NCBI GenBank assembly: GCA_946410475.1
Contig: CAMKAM010000018.1
Span: forward strand, 1 to 14,884
DNA: 14,884 bases
Direction: 5' to 3'
DNA from: an uncultured Bacillota bacterium
GTDB taxonomy: Bacteria; Bacillota; Clostridia; Peptostreptococcales; Anaerovoracaceae
Shown one piece after another: positions 1-5,741 of this stretch (position 1 is its first letter; each line of letters opens with the position of its first letter). The notes under the pieces were generated by a model. That model was not told the DNA's origin and did not search any database. It saw nothing but the letters and a program-made list of their open reading frames with translations. The translations under genes and the position numbers were made by a program.

Positions 1-582
1 ATCCGGGTCGCAGTTCGTGTCTACGATACCGACTACCGGGATACCGAGGATCTTAGCTTCTCTTACAGCGATCCTTTCTTTCTTCGGATCTACGATGAAG
101 ATAGCGCCCGGCATTCCTTCCATGTCTTTGATACCGCCGAGGAATTTTTCGAGTTTGTCAGCTTCGTGGTTCAGTGTCTGGACTTCCTTCTTCGAAAGCT
201 TTTCGAATGTTCCGTCCTGCTCCATAGCACGGATATCAGCAAGTCTCTTGATCCTCTTTGAGATCGTCTTGTAGTTCGTCAGCATTCCGCCGAGCCATCT
301 CTCGTTTACGAAGTACTCGCCGCAACGGAGAGCTTCGTCTTTGATAGCTGTCTGAGCCTGCTTTTTCGTTCCTACGAAAAGTATCGGTTTGCCTTCTTTA
401 GCAACGCTCATTACAAAGTTGAATGCTTCTTCGATTTTTTTGACGGTCGTCTGAAGATCGATGATGTAGATCCCGTTTCTCTCCGTGAAGATGTACGGAG
501 CCATCTTCGGGTTCCATCTTCTTGTCTGATGTCCGAAGTGGACACCTGCTTCCAAAAGCTGCTTCATTGAAATTACTGCCAT
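1..582 (-). CDS. rpsB: 30S ribosomal protein S2 (3' end beyond window)
   Basis: Structural protein of the small ribosomal subunit, which joins late at the back of the 30S head-body junction. The visible 194 residues begin MAVISMKQLLEAGVHFGHQT, the near-invariant S2 start. They continue with RRWNPKMAPYIF, NGIYIIDLQTT, and an end region containing the conserved GIPVVGIVDTNCDPD segment. Family members usually have about 230-260 residues, so roughly the last fifth lies off the left edge. The ATG at 582-580 is preceded by AGGAGGT with six intervening bases, so the start is secure. The gene has its own promoter and leader upstream and is normally followed by tsf, which would lie outside the window. 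Only the C-terminus is missing, through window truncation rather than mutation. Confidence 0.97.
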   Translation of the reverse strand, partial: MAVISMKQLLEAGVHFGHQTRRWNPKMAPYIFTERNGIYIIDLQTTVKKIEEAFNFVMSVAKEGKPILFVGTKKQAQTAIKDEALRCGEYFVNERWLGGMLTNYKTISKRIKRLADIRAMEQDGTFEKLSKKEVQTLNHEADKLEKFLGGIKDMEGMPGAIFIVDPKKERIAVREAKILGIPVVGIVDTNCDPD

Positions 583-708
583 TTTTACCTCCTGGTTTTG
601 TCCCTCCACCGATGCGTCCTTTCGCGGCCAACCTCTTTCAAACAGAGGCACCCATCCGCGATCCGCACGGGTGTGTGAATTTGATCGGCGCACCTTTTTG
701 TGACACCG
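583..708 (-). promoter_or_regulatory. structured 5' leader of rpsB
   Basis: About 125 nt lie between the predicted start of transcription (near 708) and the rpsB ATG. On the minus strand the leader contains a nested stem: CGCGG (660-656) pairs with CCGCG (627-623), and inside it CCTCT (648-644) pairs with AGAGG (636-632) around a short loop. The flanking sequence has further GATG/CATC complementarity, and the Shine-Dalgarno AGGAGGT lies downstream of the stem. Ribosomal protein genes are often controlled by their own product binding such a leader; that this one is so controlled is inference. I see no uridine-tract terminator in the leader, so any control would act on translation rather than by attenuation. 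Confidence 0.4.
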
Positions 709-714
709 GGCAAT

Positions 715-743
715 ATTTTATATTAAAACCGTTGACGTTTCAA
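715..743 (-). promoter_or_regulatory. vegetative promoter for rpsB
   Basis: On the minus strand, TTGAAA (743-738) and TAAAAT (720-715) are separated by exactly 17 bases. Each hexamer matches the vegetative consensus at five of six positions. Transcription would begin near 708. This gives rpsB a promoter independent of the upstream LytTR gene. Confidence 0.75.
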
Positions 744-759
744 GGTTTTTTTGACCTTC

Positions 760-800
760 CGGAGGAAAAGACGCCATTAAACGTCTTTTCTCCGTTTTTT
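760..800 (+). terminator. intrinsic terminator, U-tract on the plus strand
   Basis: A 13-bp stem (760-773 with 782-794, one bulged G) has an eight-base loop and is followed by six T at 795-800. The T-tract is on the plus strand. Read on minus, the stem follows the lytTR stop codon but has only GGAAGGTC after it, so it is a poor terminator for that gene. No plus-strand gene precedes it in the window. It could act weakly in both directions, or it could end a short plus-strand transcript antisense to the rpsB promoter region. Confidence 0.6.
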
Positions 801-804
801 GAGC

Positions 805-1179
805 TTATCTCCGCAGTCTTATGGCCTTAGTCAGTATATACTCGTTGAACCTTTTCCTTGCTTTTGAAAAGCTTCTCTCACCGAGATATCTGCTTTCTTT
901 GTTGTCAAAACGGATGTACCCGTTCTGCATGCGGAGCACATGACTGAAATTGATGATCAGATATGAATGACATATGCCGAAATCCTCTCTGTCTTCCAGG
1001 ATCCCGGCTAACTGCTTCATGCTCTGATACGTGAATATGTCCCCTTTTTCAGTCACGATCCGGACGCGGCCCTCGCTCTTTTCGATCAGGATAATGTCTC
1101 TTGTGGGAATAACATAAGAATATTGCTTCGTCACGACCGGTAAAAAACAATCAGTCTTTCCAAAGATGTCACTTGCCAT
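805..1179 (-). CDS. stand-alone LytTR-domain DNA-binding protein
   Basis: Likely transcription factor of 124 residues built almost wholly from one LytTR domain, the beta-rich DNA-binding fold of LytR/AgrA/AlgR response regulators. The diagnostic run is YVIPTRDIILIEKSEGRVRI near residues 22-41. After it come a TEKGDIFTYQSMKQL segment, the CHSYLIINFSHV strand-turn where the family usually has CHRSYIVN, and a basic tail. There is no receiver domain, no membrane helix and no kinase next door, so its signal is unknown. The ATG at 1179 has GGAGGTGG upstream. It sits alone between the rpoZ terminator and the rpsB promoter, apparently a single-gene unit. The Arg usual in the CHRSY motif is absent here (CHSY). 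Target genes cannot be read from sequence; candidate sites are listed separately. Confidence 0.85.
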   Translation of the reverse strand: MASDIFGKTDCFLPVVTKQYSYVIPTRDIILIEKSEGRVRIVTEKGDIFTYQSMKQLAGILEDREDFGICHSYLIINFSHVLRMQNGYIRFDNKESRYLGERSFSKARKRFNEYILTKAIRLRR

Positions 1180-1313
1180 TTTTTACCACCTCCATCTTCA
1201 TGGCAAATCAATTAGTGAAGACATATGCTTCTATTGCTTTCACATAAACGACCGTTTTAAACATCATTTTGCTAAATTTGTATAATTTTTGTAGATTTTT
1301 TTGATTTGTAAGC
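1180..1313 (-). promoter_or_regulatory. AT-rich upstream region of the LytTR gene
   Basis: This stretch should hold the lytTR promoter, but no hexamer pair is convincing; TATACA on minus at 1283-1278 is the best -10 candidate. TTTGTA occurs three times on the plus strand (1277-1282, 1288-1293, 1305-1310), the first two exactly 11 bp apart. They could be binding sites for the LytTR protein itself or simply reflect AT-rich sequence. No gene fits here. Confidence 0.25.
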
Positions 1314-1338
1314 AAAAAAAGACCGCCAATGGCGGTCT
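1314..1338 (-). terminator. intrinsic terminator after rpoZ
   Basis: On the minus strand AGACCGCC and GGCGGTCT form a perfect 8-bp stem around ATT, followed directly by TTTTTTT then GC. It lies 25 nt after the rpoZ stop and closes the yicC-gmk-rpoZ unit. Confidence 0.92.
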
Positions 1339-1363
1339 GATCGTCGTGTTTTCAGTCTGAGGC

Positions 1364-1564
1364 TCAGTCCTCTTCTCTGCTGTAGCCTACGAGGTCCTCT
1401 GCGATCTCAGTAGCTGCGATCGATACAGGATTCTCCTCTTCCATTCCTTCTACCAGAAGAGGCTTTCCGTCGATTATGTCGCGGGCGCGCTTCGCTGTAA
1501 GGATGGCGAGCGTGTATTTGCTGTCTGCTTTTTTCTTTATCTCATCTATTGCCGGATATAGCAT
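1364..1564 (-). CDS. rpoZ: RNA polymerase omega subunit
   Basis: Omega is the small subunit that clamps the beta' subunit and helps core RNA polymerase assemble. The 66-residue product starts MLYPAIDEIKKKADSKYTLA and carries the family signature YTLAILTAKRARDI followed by a VSIAATEIAEDLV helix, equivalent to the usual P-V-xx-A-x-xEIA block. Length is normal for Firmicutes. The ATG at 1564 has AAGGAGG in good register. It lies 22 bp after gmk, the conserved gmk-rpoZ pairing, and is followed by a strong terminator. The downstream coaBC and priA genes that often continue this cluster are not here. Confidence 0.93.
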   Translation of the reverse strand: MLYPAIDEIKKKADSKYTLAILTAKRARDIIDGKPLLVEGMEEENPVSIAATEIAEDLVGYSREED

Positions 1565-1586
1565 TTTGTTTCCTCCTTGGTCCCTT

Positions 1587-2150
1587 CTATGCGGAATGTT
1601 CGTCCGCCATTATTTTCTTGACTTTTTCAACTGCCTCGTCGAGATCGTCGTTGACGACGCAGTAGTCATATTCATCTGCGAGCTGCATTTCCTTTTCGGC
1701 CTCTCCAAGCCTGAGTTCGATGATATCGGGATCGTCTTTACCTCGTCCCTCTATCCTTTTTCTCAATTCATGCATCGAAGGCGGTTTGATGAAGATGAAC
1801 ACTCCTTCAGGGTACTTTCTCTTGATGTTCATCGCGCCCTGCGTGTCTATCTCAAGGATGACATCCGTTCCTTCGCTGAGTCTTGCGAGCACAGCCTTCT
1901 TCGGTGTGCCGTATGAATGTTCATAGACTCTTGCGTATTCAAGGAATCCGTCTTCGGCTATCGCCCGTTCGAACTCCTCGTCGGTCACGAAATAATAATT
2001 GACTCCGTCGATCTCGCCTTCACGGGGCTTTCTGGTAGTCATCGATATCGACAGTGCTACATCATCGTTCTCCTTGATGATACGATCGCATATCGTCCCT
2101 TTACCGGTCCCCGAAGGTCCCGAGATCACGAACAGTTTTCCTTCTCTCAT
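1587..2150 (-). CDS. gmk: guanylate kinase
   Basis: Cytosolic enzyme that phosphorylates GMP to GDP with ATP, needed for GTP and (p)ppGpp pools. The 187 residues match the usual family length. The P-loop GPSGTGKG is at 11-18. The GMP-binding part has SMTTRKPREGEIDGVNYYFV at about 36-55 and the EYARVYEHSYGTPK stretch. DVILEIDTQGAMNIK matches the conserved segment usually written ILDIDVQGA. The RGKDDPDIIELRL lid follows. The ATG at 2150 is preceded by AAGGAGG. It is downstream of yicC, but with its own strong promoter in the 63-bp gap where remA often sits. Confidence 0.97.
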   Translation of the reverse strand: MREGKLFVISGPSGTGKGTICDRIIKENDDVALSISMTTRKPREGEIDGVNYYFVTDEEFERAIAEDGFLEYARVYEHSYGTPKKAVLARLSEGTDVILEIDTQGAMNIKRKYPEGVFIFIKPPSMHELRKRIEGRGKDDPDIIELRLGEAEKEMQLADEYDYCVVNDDLDEAVEKVKKIMADEHSA

Positions 2151-2177
2151 CGGTCCTCCTTCTTGCTGCGGATAAAT

Positions 2178-2206
2178 ATTATACCACCATCACAATCAAC
2201 AAACAA
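2178..2206 (-). promoter_or_regulatory. promoter for gmk-rpoZ
   Basis: Minus strand: TTGTTT (2206-2201), 17 bases, then a perfect TATAAT (2183-2178) preceded by TGG, an extended -10. It lies wholly within the yicC-gmk gap, so gmk and rpoZ can be transcribed apart from yicC. Confidence 0.75.
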
Positions 2207-2213
2207 GGAAAAA

Positions 2214-3095
2214 CTACTCTATATTCTGCACCTGTTCACGTATCTTCTCGACTTCGCTCTTGATCTCGAGAACAGCACTCGTGATATCGTTGTCGTTGGC
2301 CTTTGACCCTATCGTATTAGCCTCTCTGTTCATCTCCTGCACCAGGAAATCGAGCTTCTTTCCGTCGGACTTGGGAGCTCCGAGTATCTGGTTCAGCTGC
2401 GAGATATGGCTGTCGAGTCTTACCAGTTCCTCTGTGATGCTGGTCTTGTCAGCAAATATAGCAGCTTCCATGAGGATCCTCTCCTCCGGCACCTCGATCT
2501 TGCCTTCGAGCAGTTCGTTCAGCCTTTCCTCGAGTTTGTCCTGGTAAGCCTTCACGACCTGAGGCGACCTTTCGGAGATCTCCTCGACATATTTCCTGAC
2601 TATCTCGCCCCTCATGATGAGGTCTTCTCCCAGCTTCTGTCCTTCGCGGAGCCTCATCTGATCGAGATTGTGAAGAGCCGCCTCAACGGCTTCGATAGCG
2701 GAAGAAGTGATCTCCTCCTCGTCATCGACATCCGGTATCGCCTTGAGGACGTCCGGCATACCGGCGACCATCTCGAGCGTTATCTCGCCTGCGAGAGAGA
2801 ACTCTTCCTTCAGTTCCTTCAGATTGTCGATGTACTGCTTTGCTGCCATGGTATTGAGCCTGACGTTGATATCGTCTTCTGTGAGGTTGTCGACCATGAT
2901 CGACACCTCGACCTTTCCTCTTCTGACTGTCTTTTTGACCGTCTTTCTTACGACTTCTTCGAGGAAGCTGTATCTGCGCGGCATCTTGACCGTCACATCC
3001 GCATATCTGTGGTTGACGGATCTGATCTCACAGACGAAATTCCTTTTTCCGTCGCTGTATTCACCTTTACCGAATCCTGTCATGCTTTTTATCAT
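2214..3095 (-). CDS. yicC: YicC/YloC-family endoribonuclease
   Basis: Member of the YicC family, described as endoribonucleases acting on RNA. The 293-residue product starts MIKSMTGFGKGE, the family hallmark, followed by EIRSVNHRYADVTVKMPRR. It ends with the DUF1732 signature FLVQEMNREANTIGSKAN and the terminal KIREQVQNIE. Length is normal (about 290). I prefer the ATG at 3095: AAGGAG lies seven bases upstream, whereas the TTG three bases further up would leave only four. It diverges from rqcH, with which it is also adjacent in Bacillus-type genomes (yloA-yloC region), and is followed by gmk. remA/DUF370, commonly between yicC and gmk, is absent. Confidence 0.95.
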   Translation of the reverse strand: MIKSMTGFGKGEYSDGKRNFVCEIRSVNHRYADVTVKMPRRYSFLEEVVRKTVKKTVRRGKVEVSIMVDNLTEDDINVRLNTMAAKQYIDNLKELKEEFSLAGEITLEMVAGMPDVLKAIPDVDDEEEITSSAIEAVEAALHNLDQMRLREGQKLGEDLIMRGEIVRKYVEEISERSPQVVKAYQDKLEERLNELLEGKIEVPEERILMEAAIFADKTSITEELVRLDSHISQLNQILGAPKSDGKKLDFLVQEMNREANTIGSKANDNDITSAVLEIKSEVEKIREQVQNIE

Positions 3096-3137
3096 CAAAA
3101 TTCTCCTTTTCGTCTTCTTTTTATGATAACATTGGTT

Positions 3138-3146
3138 ATTATATCA
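3138..3146 (-). promoter_or_regulatory. extended -10 promoter for yicC
   Basis: The minus strand reads TGATATAAT, a perfect -10 with the TGn extension. No good -35 hexamer lies 16-18 bases upstream. It would give a leader of about 35 nt before the yicC ATG. It sits in the 85-bp divergent gap with rqcH, whose own promoter I could not define; plus-strand TATTAT at 3137-3142 overlaps it. Confidence 0.6.
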
Positions 3147-3180
3147 CGAAGAGTACAGAAAAGGGAGTCACCAAAACACA

Positions 3181-4932
3181 ATGGCATTCGATGGCATAGT
3201 CACAAGAGCGATATCATATGAACTGAGAAGGTTCCTCCTGGGAGGCAAGGTCGAAAAGATCTACCAACCCGAACGGGACGAACTCGTTTTTTTCGTTCAC
3301 GGACCTCTTGGCCGTGTCAGATTCTACGCCTCTTCGTCAAGTGAACACTGCGGCATATATATGACGGACGACGATTACAAGAACCCTGACATGCCGCCCG
3401 CCCTCTGCATGCTTATGCGAAAGCATCTGCAGGGCAGCCGCATCGTCGATATCTATCAGACAGGCTCCGACCGCATGATAGAGATGCTGTTCGAATCTCG
3501 TGACGAGATGGGCTTCACCGTCGACAAGAAACTCGTGATCGAGATAATGGGCCGTCACAGCAATATAATACTGCTTGAAAAAGAGACAGGACGGATCCTC
3601 GGGGCAGTTAAACACATCACCGGTGAAGAGAGCCGCGCGCGCCAGATCCTCCCGGGAGGCACATATGAATATCCCCCCGCCCAGGGCAAGATCCCGTTCG
3701 ATTCGGTGACTACAGAAGATATCACCGGCTTCATCGATGACGAGCGTGACGTATCAAAAGCCCTTCTGAACAATATATCCGGCATCTCACCCGTCATGGC
3801 AAGGTATCTTGCTTACGGCAGCGGAGAGCCCGGCGCCGATCCGGATGGCGAACTGAACGGTCTTTGGAGACCCTCACCTTCCGACATCTCGGCAAGGCTT
3901 TCAGATGTCCTTGGTCGTATCGAAAAAGGAGACCTCGACGTAACGGTCTATCTTAAGGAGAACGGCACGCCGGCGGATTTCTCGGTCGTGAAGATACCGG
4001 AGTATGAGGCCCGTTATGAAGCCCTCAGGACCGATACAGTAAGCAGCGCGATCGCTTACTACTACAGCAACCGCAACACATCGAACAGGATCAGGCAGAA
4101 ATCGCAGGCCCTTTCGAAAACGGTCACTGCAGCCCTCAAAAAGGCGAGACTCAAAAAGCAGCGTATATCAGAGGATATCCTCGCCGCAAAGGACTCCGAA
4201 AAATACAGACTTTACGGAGAACTGATAACAGCCAACATCCATCTCATCAAAACGGGCGACAAGGAGGCTCATGTCACGAACTACTATGACGGCGAGCAGA
4301 TCAGCATCCCTCTTGACGTCAGATATGCGCCTGCAAAAAACGCGCAGATATATTTCAAGAAATACAGCAAGAGCAAGACAGCCCTCGTCGAAAAGCAGCG
4401 CCAGCTCGAGCAGACAGACATCGACATCTCCTATCTCGAATCCGTTTCATCTTTCATCGAGAATGCATCGACCGTCGAGGACCTCGACGACATCCGTACA
4501 GAACTTATCGAAGAAGGCTATGTCCGCGCCAGAAAACAGAAAGGCCGCACGAGAAAAGCCAAACTGCGTTTCATCGAATACAGGACCACCGGAGGTTTCC
4601 GCGTCCTGGTGGGCAGGAACAACAAGGAGAACGACCAGCTTACTCTTAAGAAGGCTGCAAGGACGGATATCTGGTTCCATACCAAGGATATCCCCGGTTC
4701 CCATGTCATCCTCTTCCCGGAAGGACGCACCGTCGATGATGCTTCCATGCTCCAGGCCGCCAATATCGCCGCCTGGCACAGTAAAGGCAGGAGCTCGTCG
4801 AACGTTCCCGTCGACTACACACAGGTACGGTACGTAAAAAAGCCCTCCGGAGCCAAGCCGGGGATGGTCATCTTCACTGACAACCGCACCCTCTACATGA
4901 CTCCGAAGGACCCTTCGGATCTCAAAGTATGA
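3181..4932 (+). CDS. rqcH: RqcH/NFACT-family ribosome quality control factor (Rqc2 homolog, FbpA-like)
   Basis: Bacterial Rqc2 homolog. The family binds obstructed 50S subunits carrying peptidyl-tRNA and recruits tRNA-Ala to add C-terminal alanine tails that mark the peptide for degradation. The older name is fibronectin-binding protein FbpA. The 583 residues contain NFACT-N (about 1-200, starting MAFDGIVTRAISYELRRFLL), a basic helical middle likely to form the coiled coil (about 300-440), and NFACT-R (about 461-575, with TDIWFHTKDIPGSHVIL). Asp97-Arg98 fall exactly where the Bacillus RqcH residues needed for tailing are reported (GSDRM), so it looks active. The start aligns with the family N-terminus, but the nearest SD-like AGGGAG is 13 bases away, unusually far. 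Its stop abuts the stop of the convergent lipoprotein gene with no gap. Confidence 0.95.
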   Translation: MAFDGIVTRAISYELRRFLLGGKVEKIYQPERDELVFFVHGPLGRVRFYASSSSEHCGIYMTDDDYKNPDMPPALCMLMRKHLQGSRIVDIYQTGSDRMIEMLFESRDEMGFTVDKKLVIEIMGRHSNIILLEKETGRILGAVKHITGEESRARQILPGGTYEYPPAQGKIPFDSVTTEDITGFIDDERDVSKALLNNISGISPVMARYLAYGSGEPGADPDGELNGLWRPSPSDISARLSDVLGRIEKGDLDVTVYLKENGTPADFSVVKIPEYEARYEALRTDTVSSAIAYYYSNRNTSNRIRQKSQALSKTVTAALKKARLKKQRISEDILAAKDSEKYRLYGELITANIHLIKTGDKEAHVTNYYDGEQISIPLDVRYAPAKNAQIYFKKYSKSKTALVEKQRQLEQTDIDISYLESVSSFIENASTVEDLDDIRTELIEEGYVRARKQKGRTRKAKLRFIEYRTTGGFRVLVGRNNKENDQLTLKKAARTDIWFHTKDIPGSHVILFPEGRTVDDASMLQAANIAAWHSKGRSSSNVPVDYTQVRYVKKPSGAKPGMVIFTDNRTLYMTPKDPSDLKV

Positions 4933-5298
4933 TCATTCTTTCTCGAATGTGAGCTTCATTCCTGAATAGTTCAGGGTCAGATTTCCGTCTTCTTCGACGA
5001 AATTCAACTCTTCGTCGCCTTCTTCGAATTTGATTCCATTATCGGTCTCACTCCATTTACCGGATTCTTTATCGCCTGTCACGACCACGTCCACCGTGCC
5101 GTCAGCATTCAGCGTGAACGAGAACTCTCCGCCCAGCGCGTCATCCACACCAAGTTTGAATCCGCCGTACTCCGCTATCGTCGCCTGCCATTTCCCCAGA
5201 TATTTGCTGTCCGACATGTCCGTGCCTCCGCAGCCGGCCATGAGGAAGCAGGAAGCAGCCATTACCATGCAGCATATCACCGCGATCACTCTCTTCAT
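4933..5298 (-). CDS. small secreted lipoprotein, lipocalin-like beta domain
   Basis: Putative surface lipoprotein of 121 residues, function not recognised. A signal peptide (MKRVIAVICCMVMAASCFL) leads to MAGC with the lipid-accepting Cys at 23; the -3 position is Met rather than the usual Leu, a relaxed lipobox. The mature part is acidic and beta-rich: YLGKWQATIA, FSFTLNADGTVDVVV, GKWSETDNGIKF, LTLNYSGMKLTFEKE. This pattern of short strands with G-x-W resembles small lipocalin-like domains common in Clostridia; that comparison is inference. The ATG at 5298 has AAGGAGG with good spacing. It is a single-gene unit with its own promoter, convergent with rqcH with zero intergenic bases, so neither gene has a separate terminator between them. 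Confidence 0.8.
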   Translation of the reverse strand: MKRVIAVICCMVMAASCFLMAGCGGTDMSDSKYLGKWQATIAEYGGFKLGVDDALGGEFSFTLNADGTVDVVVTGDKESGKWSETDNGIKFEEGDEELNFVEEDGNLTLNYSGMKLTFEKE

Positions 5299-5331
5299 AA
5301 CTGTGATCCTCCTTTCCTCTCTCTTTTCATC

Positions 5332-5360
5332 ATTCTACCAAACCCGCGCTTTTATGTAAA
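5332..5360 (-). promoter_or_regulatory. promoter for the lipoprotein gene
   Basis: Minus strand: TTTACA (5360-5355), 17 bases, TAGAAT (5337-5332) preceded by TGG, an extended -10. Each hexamer is one mismatch from consensus. Transcription would start about 30 nt before the lipoprotein ATG. Confidence 0.75.
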
Positions 5361-5407
5361 TCGAAACGATCTGCCCTCTCCGTCACCGGGGTCAATGTCG
5401 CAAAAAG

Positions 5408-5444
5408 GGATTTAAACCGCTTTAAAACGGATTTCGACCGCTTT
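5408..5444 (+). repeat. tandem direct repeats upstream of the microgene promoter
   Basis: GGATTT-NN-ACCGCTTT occurs at 5408-5423 and again at 5429-5444, start to start exactly 21 bp (two helical turns). The second copy ends three bases before the -35 hexamer at 5448. The second GGATTTC also forms a 7-bp inverted repeat with GAAATCC (5450-5456). The layout is that of an activator site; ACCGCTTT loosely resembles the ACCGTT core of LytTR/AlgR sites. Confidence 0.6.
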
Positions 5445-5447
5445 TTG

Positions 5448-5476
5448 TTGAAATCCATATTTTGGAAGTTTATCAT
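5448..5476 (+). promoter_or_regulatory. promoter for the Gin-like microgene
   Basis: Plus strand: TTGAAA (5448-5453), 17 bases, TATCAT (5471-5476), each five of six to the vegetative consensus. The expected start is near 5483, giving a leader of about 58 nt. The direct repeats lie immediately upstream. Confidence 0.7.
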
Positions 5477-5495
5477 TAGGCTGACCCTTAGAGCA

Positions 5496-5721
5496 GATCG
5501 GGGATGTCAGGATAACAGACGTTTATGGAGGATGATCACAATGGTTTCTGAAAGATCGGACTATTACAGGAAGCCAAAGTGCAGTCTCTGCGAATCCGTT
5601 AAAAAAGGACGTCCTTTCAAAGGCGGATTCATATGCGAAGACTGTCTCAAATACGTTACAACGAAATGAGCCGATCGGATACCGACCGCCGGTGCCGAAA
5701 TGCTTCCGAACATCCCCGATC
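5496..5721. repeat. 12-bp inverted repeat bracketing the microgene
   Basis: GATCGGGGATGT at 5496-5507 (5' UTR) is perfectly complementary to ACATCCCCGATC at 5710-5721 (3' flank). The arms enclose the whole 42-codon gene. The 3' flank also has CCGATCGG twice. There is no T-tract, so it is not an ordinary terminator. The arms could pair within one mRNA if transcription reaches 5721. Confidence 0.5.
5541..5669 (+). CDS. Gin/CsfB-like two-CxxC zinc microprotein
   Basis: A 42-residue protein, MVSERSDYYRKPKCSLCESV followed by KKGRPFKGGFICEDCLKYVT and TK. Two CxxC pairs (Cys14/17 and Cys32/35), 14 residues apart, predict one zinc site. The spacing and the GGFICEDC ending resemble Gin (CsfB), the zinc-binding anti-sigma factor that inhibits sigma-G in Bacillus sporulation; there, as I recall it, the pairs are 15 apart and end KFICLDC. 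Gin is longer (about 60), so this could be a reduced homolog or an unrelated zinc knuckle. I chose the ATG at 5541 because TGGAGG lies nine bases upstream; an in-frame ATG at 5532 would touch the SD. It has its own promoter and is convergent with rluD. Confidence 0.75.
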   Translation: MVSERSDYYRKPKCSLCESVKKGRPFKGGFICEDCLKYVTTK

Positions 5722-5741
5722 GGTCTGCATAGTGCGGCGGA

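Noticed and set aside
601..617. T-box-like GGTGGAGGGAC in the rpsB leader
   Set aside because: The T-box core GGGTGGNACCGCG is not matched and no terminator/antiterminator pair follows.
3098..3099. TTG start three bases upstream of the yicC ATG
   Set aside because: It leaves only four bases to AAGGAG and adds one Met before the conserved MIKSMTGFG; the ATG at 3095 fits better.
2406..3221. 271-codon plus-strand open frame opposite yicC
   Set aside because: It is a mirror of the well-conserved yicC coding sequence on the other strand, with no SD and no family resemblance.
5445..5540. Upstream in-frame extension of the Gin-like microgene from a TTG
   Set aside because: It would begin at the promoter -35 itself and has no SD; the ATG at 5541 has TGGAGG nine bases upstream.
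5671..5728. Hairpin in the rluD/microgene convergent gap as an intrinsic terminator
   Set aside because: The CCGATCGG pairs form a stem, but neither strand has a T-tract after it.
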